Notes under the pieces: generated by a model
Told to the model about the DNA's origin: nothing
Database searches by the model: none
Seen by the model: only the letters and a program-made list of their open reading frames with translations
DNA from: Hydractinia symbiolongicarpus
Lineage: Eukaryota > Cnidaria > Hydrozoa > Anthoathecata > Hydractiniidae
Length of the DNA: 64,000 bases
Direction: 5' to 3'
Assembly: GCF_029227915.1 (NCBI RefSeq)
Contig: NC_079887.1
Span: 12,646,001 to 12,710,000, forward strand
Shown: piece after piece, positions 60,401-64,000 of the stretch
Layout of the letters: each line of letters starts with the position of its first letter
How positions within the stretch are numbered: the first letter of the stretch is position 1
Program-made: the position numbers and the translations under genes

Positions 60401-60453
60401 TTTTACTTAATTTACTATGTACGCAAATTCTCTTATCAGGTCTTGTAACTTAC
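57430..60453. other. long stretch without recognised gene
   Basis: Only one feature is visible: a Helitron-like 5' end on the minus strand at 58347 (TCTTTAATAATAGCTG, then ACGTCTGTCTCGG) whose 3' end I could not place. Short frames at 57366-57626 and 58884-59129 have no supporting evidence. A weak acceptor-flanked minus segment near 60280..60236 is discussed with the 60454-60510 exon. Confidence 0.4.
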
Positions 60454-60510
60454 ATTGTAAGTTAGCAGAAGGCTCCACATAAAAGTGAATACAAAAAGAA
60501 CGCCTCTCAT
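60454..60510 (-). CDS. candidate first exon encoding a signal peptide
   Basis: ATG at 60510 starts MRGVLFVFTFMWSLLLTYN, a convincing secretory signal, and ends in phase 0 at a strong donor (TACAAT|GTAAGT). The frame is open upstream to 60735, so a longer N-terminus is possible. One downstream acceptor (GCTTTTTTTAG| at about 60259) would add only DWRSGRNLWQC before a stop, which I regard as doubtful. The rest of the gene is not identified. Confidence 0.35.
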
Positions 60511-61500
60511 GGGTCTCAACGTTTCACTATCTCTTGACTTCCAACAACTTCTGTTCGTAAATAAAGACAGATTTTTCTTGTTCATTTGAATTCCTCCAGG
60601 AAAACGTTTTTTTGTGTGAAGAGCTCTTGGGTTACATTTCTTGTAGCATCGACCACTGTTAAATGAAAAGTATTTCTGCAGATTATATCGTAGCAGACTG
60701 CTTCTCCAAACATGTCTAAAAGTTTTAAAGACCAACGAAAATGCTATTGAAAGTTGGGGCTAATGCGGTGTAGATGAAGATGATTGTAACTTTCTGTGTT
60801 CGTTGTTTTTATTAACTTTTTTTCTAAAGTTATTACGTCTCATTTCTCGACGCAATTTTAGTGGATATATTTATGTTTGTTTCAAAAAGATCATGGTTTA
60901 TTTTTGAACCAATCGCCCAAGGCTTCTCATTTTTCAGGAAAACAATAACTTCACATTTAAGGAAATACATAAATACATATAAGCTTTTGCAGGCTTTTTA
61001 AGCCAATCGGAATCAAAATATAGGCTTTAAAATTATCCAAATAAGTAAAAATCTCGCTCGTTTCTAGTTAGAAAATAAAAAATATAGCATACATTAAGTG
61101 TAAATGAGCCAATCAAAATGCAAAAAAGAATTAACCATATGATATCAAGTAATAAAAATATCTAGTCTAGGAACAACCTTCTGCAAGTGACTATGTTGGT
61201 TTTAAACGATTACTGAAATCATACTTTAATACGACCAATGAAAGAATTTGTAGTTTTTCCTTACTTTAGTGAGAAATCAAAAGCCAAAAAGCACTCGTAA
61301 CCACAGAAGAATTGTTTACAAAATATCGTGTTTAAAGTGGGCTCATGTAACTACATTTCTGATAAATGACATCACCATTTTTTCAGTTTCTATTTAACAA
61401 TGTCTAATTAGGATAAGAAGCGATTATGATGTAACAAATACTTTTAAAAAAACATAAGTGACATAATTATAATTAATTAATGCCCACATTGTGATAAAGG

Positions 61501-61508
61501 TATAAATA
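61501..61508 (+). promoter_or_regulatory. TATA box of the small secreted protein gene
   Basis: GGTATAAATATG lies 69-76 nt upstream of the ATG at 61577, a plausible distance for a short leader. Confidence 0.6.
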
Positions 61509-61576
61509 TGCACTGGTATAATTTAAATCAAATTCAAGTGCGCCAAAGATATATCGTGCACACACTACATTAAAAC

Positions 61577-61828
61577 ATGAATTTTTTTCAACTTGCTCTA
61601 TGCTTGTCGCTATTAACCTCGTTTGAAGCAAGGGTTATTCCAAAGGAGAGTGAAATGCTGGTTGACATTCCAGAGTTAGTGAAATCTTTTCATCAGAAGA
61701 TTGATGACGACGTTAAAGCCATTGTTGGTCTACAGGAAATTGATGTCAATTGTGACGAGGTTTGTGAGAACAGGAAGAAACTTTTCAAAAAATTGAAAGA
61801 AATGGAAGGCTTTACACTACTTTTGTGA
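61577..61828 (+). CDS. small secreted protein, 83 aa, family unknown
   Basis: An intronless frame with its own TATA box and a downstream AATAAA at 62001. The N-terminus MNFFQLALCLSLLTSFEA is a clear signal peptide with a likely cut after SFEA. The mature part (about 65 residues) has an acidic middle (KIDDDVKAIVGLQEID), just two cysteines four apart (NCDEVCENRKK), and a basic helix-like end (LFKKLKEMEG). No transmembrane segment, no cysteine framework of a known toxin or antimicrobial class. I do not recognise a family. Low similarity to anything known would fit a lineage-restricted gene. It may act outside the cell; role unknown. The combination of TATA box, signal peptide and polyadenylation signal makes it more convincing than other frames of its length here. 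Confidence 0.62.
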   Translation: MNFFQLALCLSLLTSFEARVIPKESEMLVDIPELVKSFHQKIDDDVKAIVGLQEIDVNCDEVCENRKKLFKKLKEMEGFTLLL

Positions 61829-62000
61829 TAGATCTTTTATGAAATGAAGTTGGTTTTAAGTTTATTGAATTTACATAAATATATAATATTTAAAAGTAGA
61901 ATTTATATACTATTTATAGTTGAGCTTGCGTTATCTATTTTTTTCATAAAATAGTGTGGCATAGAAATGTATAATAAGAATTTAATATATTTTATTAGAA

Positions 62001-62006
62001 AATAAA
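62001..62006 (+). promoter_or_regulatory. polyadenylation signal, small secreted protein gene
   Basis: AATAAA 173 nt after the TGA, in GAAAATAAACAAG. Confidence 0.5.
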
Positions 62007-62738
62007 CAAGTTATTAAAATAATACCCGAGTTTTTCATGTTTGTACCTGCCATTTTAAACTAACTGGCATTTTAAAATATTTCTGCTCCATTTCCTTTTA
62101 TATTAAAGTACTTAGCTTATGTGCGTTGATTAAATATATCGGCATTTTCAGTAGGAGTTTCCGTGCAAGGTGGCAAAATATGTTCACGTAATTACGTTGT
62201 GTGTGGGCGAAATGGCAGAAATTTTATTAAGAGATTTATAGAGAAGGTTATTGTATAATATTATTGCTGAGTTTTAATGTCGAATTTGTTCCTCTATCTG
62301 ATAATAAATAGAAGGCTTTATATTCGGGGGTGCAGTGTTTCTCATATAGCCCCGGTCTGTTTCATGTAAATAGAACACTCCCGGTTATGTCAATTATGGC
62401 GGAGTAGAAGGGACCCCAGGATAGATGAGGGTAAATTTTCAATTTTTGCAATACGCATTTGCAATACGAATCCTTTTTTTTGTAAAACTAGCAAGTCTCT
62501 TTAAGACTCTTTACGGGGAAAAAGTCGGATTCTGGTTAGCATTTAAGGGCTTTATTTTCAGACTGTTTTTTTTCTTAAATGGTAGACACGTATTTTTAAT
62601 AAAATGTTGTATTTACTGATGATAGCACGGAAAACGATCGAAAGCGCTAATAAAAAATAATTCAAAACGACTTGGTCTTTTATGCAAATAAAATTGTATT
62701 GTTTCCTTTAAAATTCGACATTCGTATCAATTCTAAAG
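62007..62738. other. no gene recognised
   Basis: An unassigned frame at 62425-62619 is hydrophobic but AT-driven; nothing supports it as a gene. Confidence 0.35.
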
Positions 62739-63040
62739 TCTATATTATAATGCTCGCAGACGTCTGTCTGTCACGCAAAATGATAACTGCAGTAGAAATA
62801 CACGCGAAATGCGGTAGATAAAAGACGGATGAAATGCACAGGCCACCGACTAGTGTTTTATTTTATTCTCTAATCAGAGATGTTTCTCTAGTATTGTCTC
62901 TCTATATGAAATTAATCTGCAGCCTCTTGGTCGGCCAAAAGCAGGTCGTTCTAACCAAGCTTAGGATCTTGAAGCTACAAAAAACGAATGTAATATATTT
63001 TTTCTGGCTTTGTTTTGATCGCCCGCGTGTAGTATACTAG
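62739..63040 (+). mobile_element. short Helitron-like element
   Basis: Begins TCTATATTATAATGCTCG, then CGTCTGTCTGTCACGC. Shares GGCTTTGTTTTGATCGCCC near its 3' side with the 45228-45353 copy and ends ATACTAG at 63040, followed by T. An internal CTAG followed by T at 62850 would give a 115-bp alternative closer to the 46740 copy. Confidence 0.65.
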
Positions 63041-63206
63041 TCACAACTACCGATTTTTATGAATAAGCAATCCAAGTTTTTTCACGGCCAAGACATGCAA
63101 TGAAAAAACATTAGAGATGAGGAAGCAAGCTTGGTGTTGTGTTGCGGGTTCATGTTTTAAGATTGCATTTGACACATGCACATGACATTTTCCTGTTATA
63201 AACAAC

Positions 63207-63640
63207 TAGTCGATAAAGCCCGTGGAAAAATCCACCGAGGCAGGATAAATATGAAAAAGAAGCGTCATTCGAATTTTGATGACGTCAGCAACCCATCCAA
63301 AAAAAAAGAACCTTGTTTTCACGTTGCCTCTATTGTGTAGAGCTTAAACTGCTGATCAAGAAAATGTATATGATCATGTGCTATTGACGAACGGTTAAGA
63401 AGATATAAAGGTTTAAAAATTTTGCTGACGCCAGCAATGGCCCGTCAAAACCTTAAAAATTTTTTTTAGAAATTTGTATACCTGTTACTTTGATCTTATA
63501 GATCTTGAAACGCTGAGCAAATAATGTATAGGATTATGTACTTTTGACAAACGGTGGCAGAGATACTAGGGCTTAAAGGTTTTTTGATGACGTTATCAAC
63601 CTGTCCATTCCAAAACGGATTCGAGGACCCAAGCCTGTGA
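63207..63640 (-). mobile_element. Helitron-like 3' end with about three diverged internal repeats
   Basis: The minus-strand 3' end has GTGGATTTTTCCAC (hairpin), then GGGCTTTATCGACTAG at 63207, followed by T. On the plus strand units with TTTTGATGACGTCAGCAACC (63275), TTTTGCTGACGCCAGCAATG (63419) and TTTTTTGATGACGTTATCAA (63589) recur every 145-170 bp, each preceded by ATGTATAGGATTATGT and TTGACAAACGG-like words. Its 5' end lies further right and was not fixed. Confidence 0.55.
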
Positions 63641-64000
63641 AAATTACCCAAATTGGTCCTAGGTGGTCCCTAGTTACCCACGCGATGAAAAATCTTTGAC
63701 GTCACTTGTTTCCAAGTTATTTGGCTTCTAAGTTTTAGGTGCACAGGATATTGACGTTAAAGTAGTGTTATTGACGTCACGCCGTAACGTCAGAAAATTT
63801 AACATATTAGACATAACTTTTTCGGCGACAGCAAAGGAAAATGGCGATATCCAATTTGCCTGTTACAAACAGAGATCTGTATTTATAAGAATAATATTTT
63901 TTTATATTTTTTTACAGGTTTTAGCCATGTACAAACCTTAAAAATGATATGCGAACATATATAGCGATGAAGGTTATAGCATGCTGATGTAAACAGCGGG

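Overview
The window looks like nuclear DNA of an animal, most likely a cnidarian and probably a hydrozoan. It is strongly AT-rich. Its genes are split by many GT-AG introns, including an 18-nt microexon, and it carries polyadenylation signals and dense DNA-transposon, Helitron, LINE and SINE debris. The C-type lectin + EGF + D8C protein fits a non-bilaterian animal. The taxon is inferred from this overall picture; no single sequence here is diagnostic.

Layout. 0.66-3 kb: a BTB/POZ-domain gene on the minus strand with an apparent frameshift and a pogo-like MITE in its intron. 3.4-10.6 kb: one large minus-strand Helitron with Rep and PIF1-type helicase regions, broken by two frameshifts. 10.9-20 kb: the minus-strand orthologue of human C11orf54 (zinc-binding ester hydrolase). 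Eight of its exons can be read, and its introns hold a PIF/Harbinger remnant and an RTE-like LINE. 20.9-23.5 kb: a TA-flanked inverted-repeat element filled with a 53-54 bp satellite arranged as two 638-bp higher-order repeats. 24.6-27.1 kb: fragments of two LINEs, a long inverted repeat and a tRNA-derived SINE. 27.9-37.5 kb: a complete 15-exon FET-family (FUS/EWSR1/TAF15/cabeza-like) RNA-binding protein gene on the plus strand. 38.2-43.7 kb: a convergent minus-strand calmodulin-like EF-hand gene. 45.2-54.2 kb: a five-exon plus-strand gene for a secreted C-type lectin/EGF/D8C protein. Candidate minus-strand exons overlap or lie inside it. 56-64 kb: mostly repeats, plus a TATA-driven intronless gene for an 83-residue secreted protein (61.6 kb) and a candidate signal-peptide exon on the other strand (60.5 kb).

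The protein genes do not form a pathway; they are ordinary neighbours in an animal genome. C11orf54 and the FET gene are roughly divergent. The FET and EF-hand genes converge, with about 650 bp between their stop codons. The main non-genic theme is a set of about ten very short Helitron-like elements. They share a 5' end like TCTWTAATAATA followed by GTCTGTCTG, and a 3' hairpin followed by CTAG. They are concentrated between 45 and 63 kb. All exon models here were made by eye from splice sites, reading phase and family resemblance; each complete model (FET, EF-hand, lectin) sums to an exact multiple of three.
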